A stretch of DNA of 64,000 bases from Roseobacter sp. MH60115 (GTDB lineage Bacteria; Pseudomonadota; Alphaproteobacteria; Rhodobacterales; Rhodobacteraceae): positions 217,736 to 281,735 of the forward strand of contig NZ_JADOBQ010000006.1 in the NCBI RefSeq assembly GCF_015644665.1. Direction: 5' to 3'. Below, in pieces: positions 32,043 through 40,647 of this stretch; positions within the stretch are counted from its first letter, which is position 1; each line of letters begins with the position of its first letter. A program made the translations under genes and the position numbers. The notes under the pieces are model-generated. The model worked only from the letters and a program-made list of their open reading frames with translations. It was not told the DNA's origin and ran no database searches.

Positions 32043-33554
32043 ATGAAGAGATTTAAAACCCGTAGTCTATGGCGCGCTGGCTGTGTTGCGCTGGCCTTGA
32101 TCCTCGCACCGGTTCAGGTTCTGGCGAACAAAGTGGCGCTGATAATCGGCAACAGCGCTTACGAACACACCTCCCCGCTGAAAAACCCCCGCAATGACGC
32201 CGAGGCAATGGCGTCGAAGTTCCGGACGCTCGGGTTTGAAACCATCGAAGGCTATGATCTGACGGCCACGGAAATGGCGCAGATGACGCGAGAGTTCGCA
32301 CGCTCTGTCTCGGGGACGGAAATCTCCGTTGTCTTCTACGCGGGTCATGCCATTCAGGTTGATGGTGAGAATTATCTCATCCCGATCGATGCCCGGATGG
32401 ACGACGAGCTGTCGATCGATTTCGAGGCCTTTCCGATCAGCATGATCACAAGGCAATTGTCGCGCACCGACGGGGCCAACCTTCTGATCCTCGATGCGTG
32501 TCGTGACAATCCATTCGAGCAACTCACCCTTGGAAGCAGCCGGTCCATCGGCGGCGGTGGGCTGGGCAAAATGGACGTGCGCGACAATGGCACCGGCACC
32601 GGTATCGTGTTTGCCACGGCACCCGGTACGGTCGCGCTTGATGGGGAGGGTGATCATTCCCCCTTCACCGAAGCCCTGCTGAAGCACATCGGAACGCCAA
32701 ACACACCGATTACCACGGTGATCTCCAATGTGACCGGAGAGGTCTACAATGCGACCGGTGAAAAGCAGCGCCCCTGGTTCAATCAGTCCTACACGGCGCC
32801 CGTGGAACTCTACAAAACCGCAGCACTGCCCGCGCCGAACGTATCGGCTGGTGCGACAGCTCCGGCAACCGCGCCTGCAGATGGGGCAGCGGCGCTTGAA
32901 GAAGAAAAATACATGTTCGAGCTGGCCCGGGGTTCCGGCTACATCGAAGACTATCAGGCGTATCTCGATTTCTATCCAAACGGCCGCTATGCGCGATTTG
33001 CGCGGATCGCCATCGAACGGCTGAAGACGGAGGCGGCAGAGGAGGAGAGCGTAAAAGTGGCCGTCGCCCTTCCAGAGACGACAAAGGATGTGGAGTCCCG
33101 CTCCGTCGCTCTACCGGCCTACGATCCGACAACCCCCCTCATTCTCTCGGTCACCCAACAGATGCTGCTCGCGCCAGCGAACCAAACCACGGAACAGGCT
33201 TTGAACATGGACCGTTCGACACGTCGGGCACTGCAGGCCAGGTTGAACGCCACCGGCAATAATGTGGGGCGCCCGGACGGCTCTTTCGGCCCTAAAACGC
33301 GGGCCGGGATCGCGGCCTGGCAGGCATCTGTCGGTCTGCCTCAAACGCAATTTCTGAATTCGATGCAGTTCGATCTGCTGGTCAGCCAGACAGAAGCGAC
33401 CTACGCCTCTTTCCTGAACGTTCCGGCGGCCTCAAGCGGGTCGGGGAGCAAGCGAAAGACCAGTTCGGGCAGCAACAACATCGGCAACAATATCGTCAAA
33501 GGTATCAGCGAAGGCTTCGGTCGGGCGTTCGGCGACAAGGTTTTCGGTAACTGA
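32043..33554 (+). CDS. Secreted caspase-like protease with peptidoglycan-binding domain
   Basis: The 503-residue protein has a signal peptide (1-28). A peptidase C14 domain follows at about 30-270, with catalytic His102 in FYAGHAIQ and Cys153 in ILDACRDNPF, both intact. A short helical repeat (about 284-335, YQAYLDFYPNGRYARFA) is of the kind often found behind bacterial caspase domains. A peptidoglycan-binding-1 type domain follows at about 360-448 (RPDGSFGPKTRAGIAAWQ), and the tail is rich in serine, glycine and asparagine. It is thus predicted to act in the periplasm, unlike cytosolic caspases of immune operons. A terminator hairpin follows. Confidence 0.88.
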   Translation: MKRFKTRSLWRAGCVALALILAPVQVLANKVALIIGNSAYEHTSPLKNPRNDAEAMASKFRTLGFETIEGYDLTATEMAQMTREFARSVSGTEISVVFYAGHAIQVDGENYLIPIDARMDDELSIDFEAFPISMITRQLSRTDGANLLILDACRDNPFEQLTLGSSRSIGGGGLGKMDVRDNGTGTGIVFATAPGTVALDGEGDHSPFTEALLKHIGTPNTPITTVISNVTGEVYNATGEKQRPWFNQSYTAPVELYKTAALPAPNVSAGATAPATAPADGAAALEEEKYMFELARGSGYIEDYQAYLDFYPNGRYARFARIAIERLKTEAAEEESVKVAVALPETTKDVESRSVALPAYDPTTPLILSVTQQMLLAPANQTTEQALNMDRSTRRALQARLNATGNNVGRPDGSFGPKTRAGIAAWQASVGLPQTQFLNSMQFDLLVSQTEATYASFLNVPAASSGSGSKRKTSSGSNNIGNNIVKGISEGFGRAFGDKVFGN

Positions 33555-33612
33555 CGCAACGGGACGTTTAACCTGACGGACCGCAAACACCTGACGCGCA
33601 GCTGAGCACCGC

Positions 33613-33659
33613 CACAGTGGCCCAGCACAGGGAATATGCCTGCTGGGCGCACTGTGTTT
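33613..33659 (+). terminator. Terminator hairpin after the caspase gene
   Basis: CACAGTG and GCCCAGCA pair with TGCTGGGC and CACTGTG around a 13-base loop with one bulged G, followed by TTTC. The stem is long but the T run is short. Confidence 0.65.
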
Positions 33660-33972
33660 CTGAAGGTGCGGCAGGGATCGTATGCGGCAATGCTTGCCCG
33701 GTGCTGGCAAAGTGTCCCACGACGCACGGTGTGCTGCCCTAGATCGTCCAGTAAGCTTCTGCCGCTCATGGAAACATGATGTGTCTTGCTGCGGCCATGT
33801 TCAGACCCAATCACAATTGCCCAACTGACTGCTCGGCCCGCTAGCGCAAAAGCCTCGGACTGCTGGCGGGACCGACTGCCGCTGCATTGGCTGCTGACCG
33901 CGGCACAATCGGAGCCCGGATTCGGCGGTCACAGCGCCTCTGGCACCGGTTTTGCCCGGTCATGAGGCAACC

Positions 33973-33980
33973 CATACCGA
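33973..33980 (+). promoter_or_regulatory. CATACCGA element, copy 3
   Basis: CATACCGA is followed by ATTGTGAAGACAACTCG. It starts 50 bases before the 17-codon frame at 34023 and 131 bases before the PBP-like ATG. Confidence 0.55.
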
Positions 33981-34022
33981 CGGTACCATTGTGAAGACAA
34001 CTCGACTCAAACTTTAGAGGAC

Positions 34023-34076
34023 ATGGCGCGCCGACCTGGCAGCGAGACCGGCCATTCCCCCAAAAGAAAGTCGTGA
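34023..34076 (+). CDS. Possible 17-residue leader peptide
   Basis: The frame reads MARRPGSETGHSPKRKS and lies behind AGAGGA, at the same distance from the CATACCGA element as the first codons of the other units. It is in the same frame as the PBP-like gene but ends at TGA 34074-34076. It may be a leader or the remains of a longer N-terminus; such a short frame could also be chance. Confidence 0.25.
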   Translation: MARRPGSETGHSPKRKS

Positions 34077-34103
34077 CCTACCGAATGATGGAGGCCCGCT
34101 GTG

Positions 34104-36557
34104 ATGGATGAAAACGACCCCGCTGACGCCTATGCCCAGAAACTAGCGGAAGAACGGATCGCCATTGAAAAACACTGCCACCAGCGGAAAACCGATCCAT
34201 ATGAGCAATTTGAGCAACGCTATTGGCATCATTTGAAATCACTCCGGCGGGTCTCCAAGGGCACAATCGCTTCCAGGACACGCAAGGCTGTGGCGCCGGT
34301 CTGGGGCGCGGATCAGCAGGGCCGGTTTGCCCAGCTGCGCGGTCGGCTCAGCGGTGTGCAGTGGCGGCCCACAGGCCCCGGTCGCACTGGCGTGAAAATG
34401 CGGATGATGCTGGCGTCTACCGCTCTGGTGCTGGTCGCGGCCATGGCACCCTTCTTTGTGCCCAGCATCAGCGAAGCGGCAGCGCGTGCCTTCGTTCAGA
34501 TTGCAGCTCCCTTGCCTCCAGAACGTTCAACTGAGATCAAGGACCGACTGACCTGCGCCATGCGTACCCAGGTGCGCGATGCAACCGGGCAGACAGTTGG
34601 TTTTCTGCGCGTATCAGACGACTGCGGCCATATCGGTGATCCGGCGCCGAACGATGGTGCGCTGCCACATCCGGGCTTTCGCACCGCCGAGGTCTCGGAA
34701 GCGGCGGCGGCAGAATTCTCCCGATTGCTGCAGGTCGTCGAAGGTGCTCACGAGGGCGCCGGAACGGTTCTGGGCGTCAACCTTGCGGGTCTGGCGCGCG
34801 GTCTCTTCGGCCATGTCCGCTCCAAAGTCTTTGGCGGCAAATACCCCGGTGGAAGCACCTCGGTGATCAGCGGGCTTGAGGTTCTCTTTGACGGACAAAC
34901 CAAGAAACCCGACGTGCGCGAGAAGCTGGCAACGCTCTTTGAAGTGGCACAATTGTCTGCGGGTGAACTTGCGGAGAAGGCCAAGCGAGATCGGTTCGTG
35001 ACATTGACCACGCCTGTCGCGATGGGCCCGCGGGGCAGTGGCTTTGCCTCACCCATCGCCGGCGGTGTGGCACCCTGGGCGATCTTCGGAAAGGAACGGC
35101 ACGAAGACTTGTCTCTGGGAGAGATGTGCGTGCTGGTTGCCGCCGCCCAGCAGCCACTGCTTTTGTTGCCGGACGACGCTGATCCGGCAATGGCAGCCCG
35201 CGTCTTTGCCAACTGGCACAAAGTCGCAAGGAGAGCTTTGGCGCGTTGCCTTGTGCCCCTGGAAGACGCGGGAGAGGACGCCCCTGACGCCTTGGCCTCG
35301 GCCCGGAGCTATTTGGAAGCGTTGATCAAAAACACTGCGCCTGCAGGATCGGAACGGCCCTCCACGCCGATAAAGACGACGCAGGCGTTGCCGACAATTG
35401 GCGGCGGGATCGAGACGTTGAACCGCACGGTTCCGGGGATCAGACACGTGCTGGCGGATGTACACAGCCTCGGTCATGGCGGCGGTGCAGTAACGCTTCA
35501 CGTCAGTGCAGAAGGCCAACAAGAGCTCGCACAGGTTATCGACGGCTTTGGTGCGAACTTGCCCAGTGACGAGTGCATCGGGCGCTGTGGCGGAAATCCA
35601 ACCCTGGATGTGCTTGCAACGGCGGTCCGGATCGATGCAGATGCGCCACCCGTCATTGCCGCGCTCTGGGCCAACAGTCACAACCTGTGGCACGGACCAT
35701 GGGCGCCGGATGGGCATGGACGCAAATCCCGCGGCACACCGCATCGTCCCGTTGCCAGCCTGGTCAAGGCGCTGGCGGCACCTCGTTTTGTCGCGGATGA
35801 GCTGACATCCGTGTGCCGACGCAGCTGGCAAGAACTCCACGATACCACTGCGCCGAAAAAGGGATACGAGAATTGCGCGCAGGATGGTGCGACTATTTCC
35901 CTCGCGCGGATGATGGCGATCAGCTCCAACCTCGGCTTCGCAGACGCGATTGCAAAGGTCGGCACCGGTCAGCTTGTCGATTGGTTCTCTCATCTGGGCG
36001 CCTTTCCGCAGCAGCAGGACAGTGAAGCCGCCCAACGCAAGGCGATGGCAACGGCAACGGCGTTGCCGATGACACCGGAGGCGGTGATGCGTGCATGGGT
36101 TGCCATTCTGCGGGGCAGCTACGGTGAAATCCCGCAAGCGGATTGGCCTCACTTGGTCGCGCGGGACGCGCAGAACGTTCGCGCTCTGCCGGAGCATTAC
36201 TTTACCGCAACCCATCGCAAAACCTTGCGCTCAGTGCTCGCCGCACCGATCACCAGCCCCTCGGGGACACTGCACACCTTGTCCGCACGTCTGGAAAAGC
36301 GCGGCTGCGTGCGTGGCTCCTTCATGGGCAAAACCGGCACAAGCGAGTCGACGGCAAATGAAACGGCCATTCGTGATCGCCTGGTGATGTTTCACGCGGA
36401 ATGCGGCGGTCATCGGTACGCTGTCTTCGCCATGATCGGACGGCCTGACACGCATACGGCCCTGGAACACGCGTCGAAAAAACACGTTCTCGGCCTGGCC
36501 CTGGGCGCGCTCGACGCGGCGCGCACCACCACAGACCTCATCCACGAAATCAACTGA
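34104..36557 (+). CDS. Divergent class A penicillin-binding-protein-like enzyme
   Basis: The 817-residue protein has a cytoplasmic N-terminus of about 100 residues, one membrane helix at 101-120, and a large periplasmic part. The first half resembles a GT51 glycan polymerase: Glu213 in VVEGAHEGAG stands where the catalytic glutamate is expected, followed by GGSTS, and by LSLGEMCVLVAAAQQP. The second half has all three transpeptidase motifs: SLVK at 552-555, SSN at 607-609 and KTGT at 743-746. Both domains are far from housekeeping PBPs and the transglycosylase part may be inactive. GTG 34101 just before the ATG is an alternative start; GGAGG precedes both. It is followed after 17 bases by an unknown membrane protein. 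Confidence 0.8.
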   Translation: MDENDPADAYAQKLAEERIAIEKHCHQRKTDPYEQFEQRYWHHLKSLRRVSKGTIASRTRKAVAPVWGADQQGRFAQLRGRLSGVQWRPTGPGRTGVKMRMMLASTALVLVAAMAPFFVPSISEAAARAFVQIAAPLPPERSTEIKDRLTCAMRTQVRDATGQTVGFLRVSDDCGHIGDPAPNDGALPHPGFRTAEVSEAAAAEFSRLLQVVEGAHEGAGTVLGVNLAGLARGLFGHVRSKVFGGKYPGGSTSVISGLEVLFDGQTKKPDVREKLATLFEVAQLSAGELAEKAKRDRFVTLTTPVAMGPRGSGFASPIAGGVAPWAIFGKERHEDLSLGEMCVLVAAAQQPLLLLPDDADPAMAARVFANWHKVARRALARCLVPLEDAGEDAPDALASARSYLEALIKNTAPAGSERPSTPIKTTQALPTIGGGIETLNRTVPGIRHVLADVHSLGHGGGAVTLHVSAEGQQELAQVIDGFGANLPSDECIGRCGGNPTLDVLATAVRIDADAPPVIAALWANSHNLWHGPWAPDGHGRKSRGTPHRPVASLVKALAAPRFVADELTSVCRRSWQELHDTTAPKKGYENCAQDGATISLARMMAISSNLGFADAIAKVGTGQLVDWFSHLGAFPQQQDSEAAQRKAMATATALPMTPEAVMRAWVAILRGSYGEIPQADWPHLVARDAQNVRALPEHYFTATHRKTLRSVLAAPITSPSGTLHTLSARLEKRGCVRGSFMGKTGTSESTANETAIRDRLVMFHAECGGHRYAVFAMIGRPDTHTALEHASKKHVLGLALGALDAARTTTDLIHEIN

Positions 36558-36574
36558 GCCAAGGAGACACGCTT

Positions 36575-38053
36575 ATGTCCGACGCAAAACCCGATAACTT
36601 CGCCAAAGCGCTGAACATCGCCTGGTGGACGCTCAACGGCCTCAGTCTGATGGGCACGTTCACGGGCCTGGTCACCATCACCCTGTCGCTGGTGGACCAA
36701 CCGCTTTTCGCACGCCTTGGGGAAACACCCTCCTGGGCGGCCGCCGTCGCACTGGCCTTTGCTGCAGCCCTCGTGATCCAGATTTTCGTCGGGGGGTTCT
36801 GGAGTGTTGCGGCCAGCGCCGATCGCCCCGTTATGGCGCGTCTGCTGTGTCTGCCCTCCGCTGCCGTGGCAAGTCTCGTCTCGGGGATTTTCGCAGCCGC
36901 CTTCTGGTCCTTCACCCTCGGGCTCAATGATGGCCTGGAGGACATCGAAAACGACAGGCGTTTTCTGGGTATCCTGCAACCCATCGACGCCTTCGGCGAG
37001 CGGATGAACGATGTGCTGCTGACCATGGACGCGCTGAGCGAATTGATGCGGGACAAACAGGCCGAAGAAGTGCGGGGCGTCTCTTGTGATGGTCCCCCGT
37101 CCGGTCCCGGCGAAGGACCGCGGTGGCGGATGCGCGTGCGTCTGACGGATGAGGCCGCATCTCAGGCCCAGACGGCACGGGCTCTCTACGACGACGCTTA
37201 TGACGCGATCCAGCTGCCCAAGAGCGTGGACGACGCCGCCATGGCAGCCGCGTTGAACAATGCGCGTCAGGTCGCCCGCGATACCCGCATCTCCAGCATG
37301 CAGAGGTGGATCGAACGCACCGCAAATGACTTCCGCTCGGATTTCAGCGATCCCGACAGCGGCACCTTCGTGTGCAGGGATGCCGAGGCGGTGGCAAAGC
37401 TGGACGCGGCGGCAGCGCTGCTATCTGCCGGTATCGACCTGCCAACTCTGCCACCGCGCGCCGCTGAAGTCGGTTTTGCGGAATCCGTCTCCAATTCCGC
37501 CGGTCAGGTTTGGGGCGCCCTGGGCCGCTTTGCAGGCCTTGAGGTTGATCGCGATGATGAAGCGCTCGACGCGACACTGCCCGCGTTCTATGCGGCGGGT
37601 CTGGTGGAGTCTGCGATCATCCTGCTGACCTTCCTGCGGGCCTATCTGTTCCCGGGGCAGCGCATGTTGTCGAGCCCAAGAACCATGCGCATCCCGCCTG
37701 AAGACTATTCGATGGTCGAAGAGGAGCTGGCGCTCTGGAACAGGCTGGCGCGGGACGGGTCTGGTGTGATGTGGTTTCACGTCCCCGAAAACCCGCAGGA
37801 TCCATCGTTGAGAGATCGCGCCTACCAGATCGCCTACCGCCGACGCATGACCCCGTTGTCCGTGGGGGGCCCAATTGACATCTCCCAGGTCGCCCCACAC
37901 ACGGCACAGGCGCTGTCGAACGCAGCGGACGGGGCATCGCTCTTCACCATCTACCGGGTGCCAAAAAGAGCCGCGACGTGGCGCCGGGAAGCCGCGGCAG
38001 CGCTGGAGCAGATTGTCGCGCGGACCGTGTCCAAAGAGCAACCGGCCACGTAA
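36575..38053 (+). CDS. Unknown multi-pass membrane protein of the envelope cluster
   Basis: The 492-residue protein begins with three hydrophobic helices at about residues 13-38, 50-74 and 84-106. A soluble, probably helical, acidic region of more than 200 residues follows, then a fourth helix near 340-358 (AFYAAGLVESAIILLTFLRAYLF) and a C-terminal soluble domain. Good ribosome site AAGGAG at 36560-36565. I recognise no domain. It follows the PBP-like gene closely and ends at a strong terminator, so the two form a unit. Confidence 0.7.
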   Translation: MSDAKPDNFAKALNIAWWTLNGLSLMGTFTGLVTITLSLVDQPLFARLGETPSWAAAVALAFAAALVIQIFVGGFWSVAASADRPVMARLLCLPSAAVASLVSGIFAAAFWSFTLGLNDGLEDIENDRRFLGILQPIDAFGERMNDVLLTMDALSELMRDKQAEEVRGVSCDGPPSGPGEGPRWRMRVRLTDEAASQAQTARALYDDAYDAIQLPKSVDDAAMAAALNNARQVARDTRISSMQRWIERTANDFRSDFSDPDSGTFVCRDAEAVAKLDAAAALLSAGIDLPTLPPRAAEVGFAESVSNSAGQVWGALGRFAGLEVDRDDEALDATLPAFYAAGLVESAIILLTFLRAYLFPGQRMLSSPRTMRIPPEDYSMVEEELALWNRLARDGSGVMWFHVPENPQDPSLRDRAYQIAYRRRMTPLSVGGPIDISQVAPHTAQALSNAADGASLFTIYRVPKRAATWRREAAAALEQIVARTVSKEQPAT

Positions 38054-38094
38054 AGCGCCCCCTGATCACTGTAATATCCGGTGATGACATGGTG

Positions 38095-38125
38095 CACGGG
38101 TGCCTCGCGGCGCCCGTGTCTTTTT
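38095..38125 (+). terminator. Strong terminator after the multi-pass membrane protein gene
   Basis: CACGGGTGCC-TCGC-GGCGCCCGTG forms a ten-pair stem with one G-T pair, followed by TCTTTTT. It separates the PBP-like unit from the ATPase unit. Confidence 0.9.
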
Positions 38126-38140
38126 GCAAACCCAAAAACC

Positions 38141-38148
38141 CATACCGA
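38141..38148 (+). promoter_or_regulatory. CATACCGA element, copy 4
   Basis: ACCCATACCGAC at 38138-38149 is identical to the start of copy 3. It lies 16 bases after the terminator and 54 bases before the first codon of the small frame at 38195. The TTGT half seen in the other copies is not clear here. Confidence 0.5.
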
Positions 38149-38194
38149 CCGAACTTACAGTCGCCAAATCCTGTCACCCGGAGAACGTGTTCTG

Positions 38195-38326
38195 ATGTTG
38201 TCAAAGTTTGATCTGCACCACCTTGAGCATATTCAGGCCCCTGCAGCCTGCCGTGAAATCGATATGCCAGCCGCCTTGGGTCACGGGTTTTGCACGGCGA
38301 TCTCACATCAAGCGGGAGGAACATAA
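38195..38326 (+). CDS. Small 43-residue protein coupled to the ATPase gene
   Basis: The frame starts MLSKFDLHHLEHIQAPAAC at ATG 38195, 11 bases after GGAG, and its TAA overlaps the ATG of the ATPase gene (TAATG). It has two cysteines (Cys19, Cys33) and five histidines. Its position exactly where the CATACCGA spacing predicts the first start codon supports translation. It could be a coupling leader or a small component; I know no homologue. Confidence 0.45.
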   Translation: MLSKFDLHHLEHIQAPAACREIDMPAALGHGFCTAISHQAGGT

Positions 38327-40647
38327 TGCTCGTACTCAAACTGCCATTTCGCATGATCTTCTGGTGCCTGCGCCGCCTTGCAAGGAACTTTCGCAAAAAG
38401 GGCTGGGTCGTTCTGACGGTGATGGTTCTATTCATGTCGCTGGACATGATCTTTCCGGTGTTGGGCGGCAATCTCACGACCATTGCGCTTGTGCTGGGTC
38501 CTGCAATGCTGATGGGACTGGCCTTTGGGGTGCTCAAGCGGCTGGACGGCACGATGTCGCAGTTTATCGCGCTGTCGAGCTACATGGCTTTTGCCGGGAC
38601 CTATGCCCTGTTCCGCGCCTGGTCCAAGGCAATCGACGGATCACTGCCAGATGCATTCGGATCGCTGTCGCGGTGGATTTTCGGGCCCCTCTGGAATGCT
38701 GCCGCCGGGTTGTTCGCGGCACTTCTCGGGCAGGGGCAATCGGTACCGATGCCAATCTGGGGTCCCCTCCCATTCTCGCAGCATCTTCTGGCCATGGACC
38801 CGCTTTTGACCGGGCTCAGCCTGTTTGTCCTTGCCTGGGCTGCGCGTATCTTTCTCTACGGTGCACGCCGCTATGGGGGGGACACGCGCCGCACGTCCGG
38901 CGAGCAGAAAATGGCTGCGAACCGGATGACACCGCCCTGGCGCGCGAACTGGGTGCTGCACGGTGTGGCGGGCAACATCAAAAGGCATCTGCGTGCTCTG
39001 GTATCGCGGCCGCGGCTGCCGCCCTCCCATCTGGTGATTGGCTTCGGACCGCCGCCGAAGTGGCGCCCCTGGCTGTGGCCCTGGATGGGGATCAGCTGGC
39101 TGGTATCGCGCGTGATGTCGGTGGAGTTTTCGATCTTCGACCTGCGCCAGATGATCGTGGCGGATGCCCGCAACGGGGCGCTGATCCTTGGTGGGGCAGG
39201 GGCCGGGAAAACGCTGATCCAGACGGCGTGGTTGACCTATAGCACAGCCAATAAGATCCTGATCGAGACGCAGGGCAATGTTTTCGACAAGGACAAACCT
39301 CTGATCGAGGCCGCGGGTCGCAAGCTGCACGTGATTTCATCCGACATCGGTCACGACACGGCCACCATCAACGTGCTCAACAGACTTGATCCCGAAGAAC
39401 AGGATTTCTGGGACCAGGTCATGCGCCTGAGCGGGCTGATCATTCAGGAACGTGGTGAGCACGGAGCCTTGGAACGCTGCACGCGTGAACTTGTCGCCTG
39501 CACGATCGGCAACGTGGTATTCGGTGCGCATCTGGTGGGAGAGGTTCCGCGACTGGACACGGTCTACACCTACCTGACCGATCCGGAGCTTGCCGAGGAC
39601 CTTCAGTATTGGACCCGGCACGGGCATCCGGCCTTTCGCGAATTGTGCTCGACCCTCGCCGACCGCATCGCAGATCCGGAATTTCAGAACGCTCTGGCCG
39701 CGATTTTTTCCAACGAACTGGGCTTTCTCGCTCATCCGATCAAGCGCGCAATGGTGTGCGGAACCGGTGATTATGCCTTTGATCCTGAAGATCTGCTGAA
39801 CGATCCAAAGCTGGATGTCGCCATCCAGATCTCACAAGCCACGATTGATGTGAGCGGCGCACTTCTGCGGTTGCTGCTTGGCGCTCTCATCGAACCGCGC
39901 ATTCGCCTATCCGCAGAACAGGTCAGGAAAACGCGTGCCCACGGTGTGACCGTTTGGATTGACGAGTTGAACGCCTTCGCCGGGCCGGTGCCGGGGTCAG
40001 GGGCGCGCATGCTGTCGGAGATTGTCGATTTTCACCGGCAAAAGGGGATCCGATGGGTCTTTTCAGCTCAGAACACCCAGCAGATCGAGCGGGGCTGGGG
40101 CGAAGGAACCTACGCCAAATGGGCCAACAGCGCGGTCGTCCGCATCTTTGGCAAGGTCGGGGCGGAACCTCAGCTCGATCAGCATGTGACCGAGGTGGCC
40201 GGCAAGACATTGCAGGAAAAGATTGAAAAAATTCCAGGCGCCGGTGGCGGCTGGCGGGCCTATCAGATCTCACGCAACGACGTGGATCTGCTGCCCGGCC
40301 ACGAATTGTCGAAAATGGGTGAAAGCCAAATGATCGCCTTTGTGCGCACGGATCATGCCGGGCTTGTCAAGCTCAAGCTCTGGCGCCCCGGGCACTTCGC
40401 CCATCCGATCTACGGGCACCGCTACAGGGCTGCAAAAAACCGGTTCGGCGGTCGGCGTGTTTCGAAAGCCCCTGGCGCCTATGACAATCTGATCGACGAT
40501 GCGCGTCAGGCGCTTTTGCGGAAATCCGCAGCAGAAGAGCAAAATCAGCCTCCGCGCGCGGATCAAGCGCCGGATGCGAAACCACCGCGCAGCGGCGCGG
40601 AAGAACAACCTGAAGAATTTCCAACCAAGCCAGAAGGAGAAGAATGA
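38326..40647 (+). CDS. VirD4/TraG-like membrane ATPase (coupling-protein family)
   Basis: The 773-residue protein starts at ATG 38326 behind GGGAGGA. Its first 250 residues hold several hydrophobic helices; the rest is a RecA/FtsK-type motor. Walker A is GGAGAGKT (289-296), Walker B is VTVWIDE (541-547), and the sensor segment RWVFSAQNTQQIERGWG follows. Type IV coupling proteins of this family pump DNA or protein to a secretion channel. No VirB or relaxase genes are in the window, so this is an orphan, and its membrane part is larger than the usual two helices. The acidic tail (EEQPEEFPTKPEGEE) may recruit a partner. The next gene overlaps it by four bases. Confidence 0.85.
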   Translation: MLVLKLPFRMIFWCLRRLARNFRKKGWVVLTVMVLFMSLDMIFPVLGGNLTTIALVLGPAMLMGLAFGVLKRLDGTMSQFIALSSYMAFAGTYALFRAWSKAIDGSLPDAFGSLSRWIFGPLWNAAAGLFAALLGQGQSVPMPIWGPLPFSQHLLAMDPLLTGLSLFVLAWAARIFLYGARRYGGDTRRTSGEQKMAANRMTPPWRANWVLHGVAGNIKRHLRALVSRPRLPPSHLVIGFGPPPKWRPWLWPWMGISWLVSRVMSVEFSIFDLRQMIVADARNGALILGGAGAGKTLIQTAWLTYSTANKILIETQGNVFDKDKPLIEAAGRKLHVISSDIGHDTATINVLNRLDPEEQDFWDQVMRLSGLIIQERGEHGALERCTRELVACTIGNVVFGAHLVGEVPRLDTVYTYLTDPELAEDLQYWTRHGHPAFRELCSTLADRIADPEFQNALAAIFSNELGFLAHPIKRAMVCGTGDYAFDPEDLLNDPKLDVAIQISQATIDVSGALLRLLLGALIEPRIRLSAEQVRKTRAHGVTVWIDELNAFAGPVPGSGARMLSEIVDFHRQKGIRWVFSAQNTQQIERGWGEGTYAKWANSAVVRIFGKVGAEPQLDQHVTEVAGKTLQEKIEKIPGAGGGWRAYQISRNDVDLLPGHELSKMGESQMIAFVRTDHAGLVKLKLWRPGHFAHPIYGHRYRAAKNRFGGRRVSKAPGAYDNLIDDARQALLRKSAAEEQNQPPRADQAPDAKPPRSGAEEQPEEFPTKPEGEE

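Larger units (their letters stand above)
33555..34103. other. Region between the caspase gene and the PBP-like gene
   Basis: Apart from the terminator, the third CATACCGA element and a 17-codon reading frame, I see no gene in these 549 bases. Reading frames on the minus strand here show no family resemblance and look like chance frames. Confidence 0.5.

Noticed and set aside
33401..33814. Minus-strand frame overlapping the end of the caspase gene
   Set aside because: No family pattern, arginine/leucine-rich composition of a shadow frame, and it crosses the terminator and overlaps a well-supported gene.
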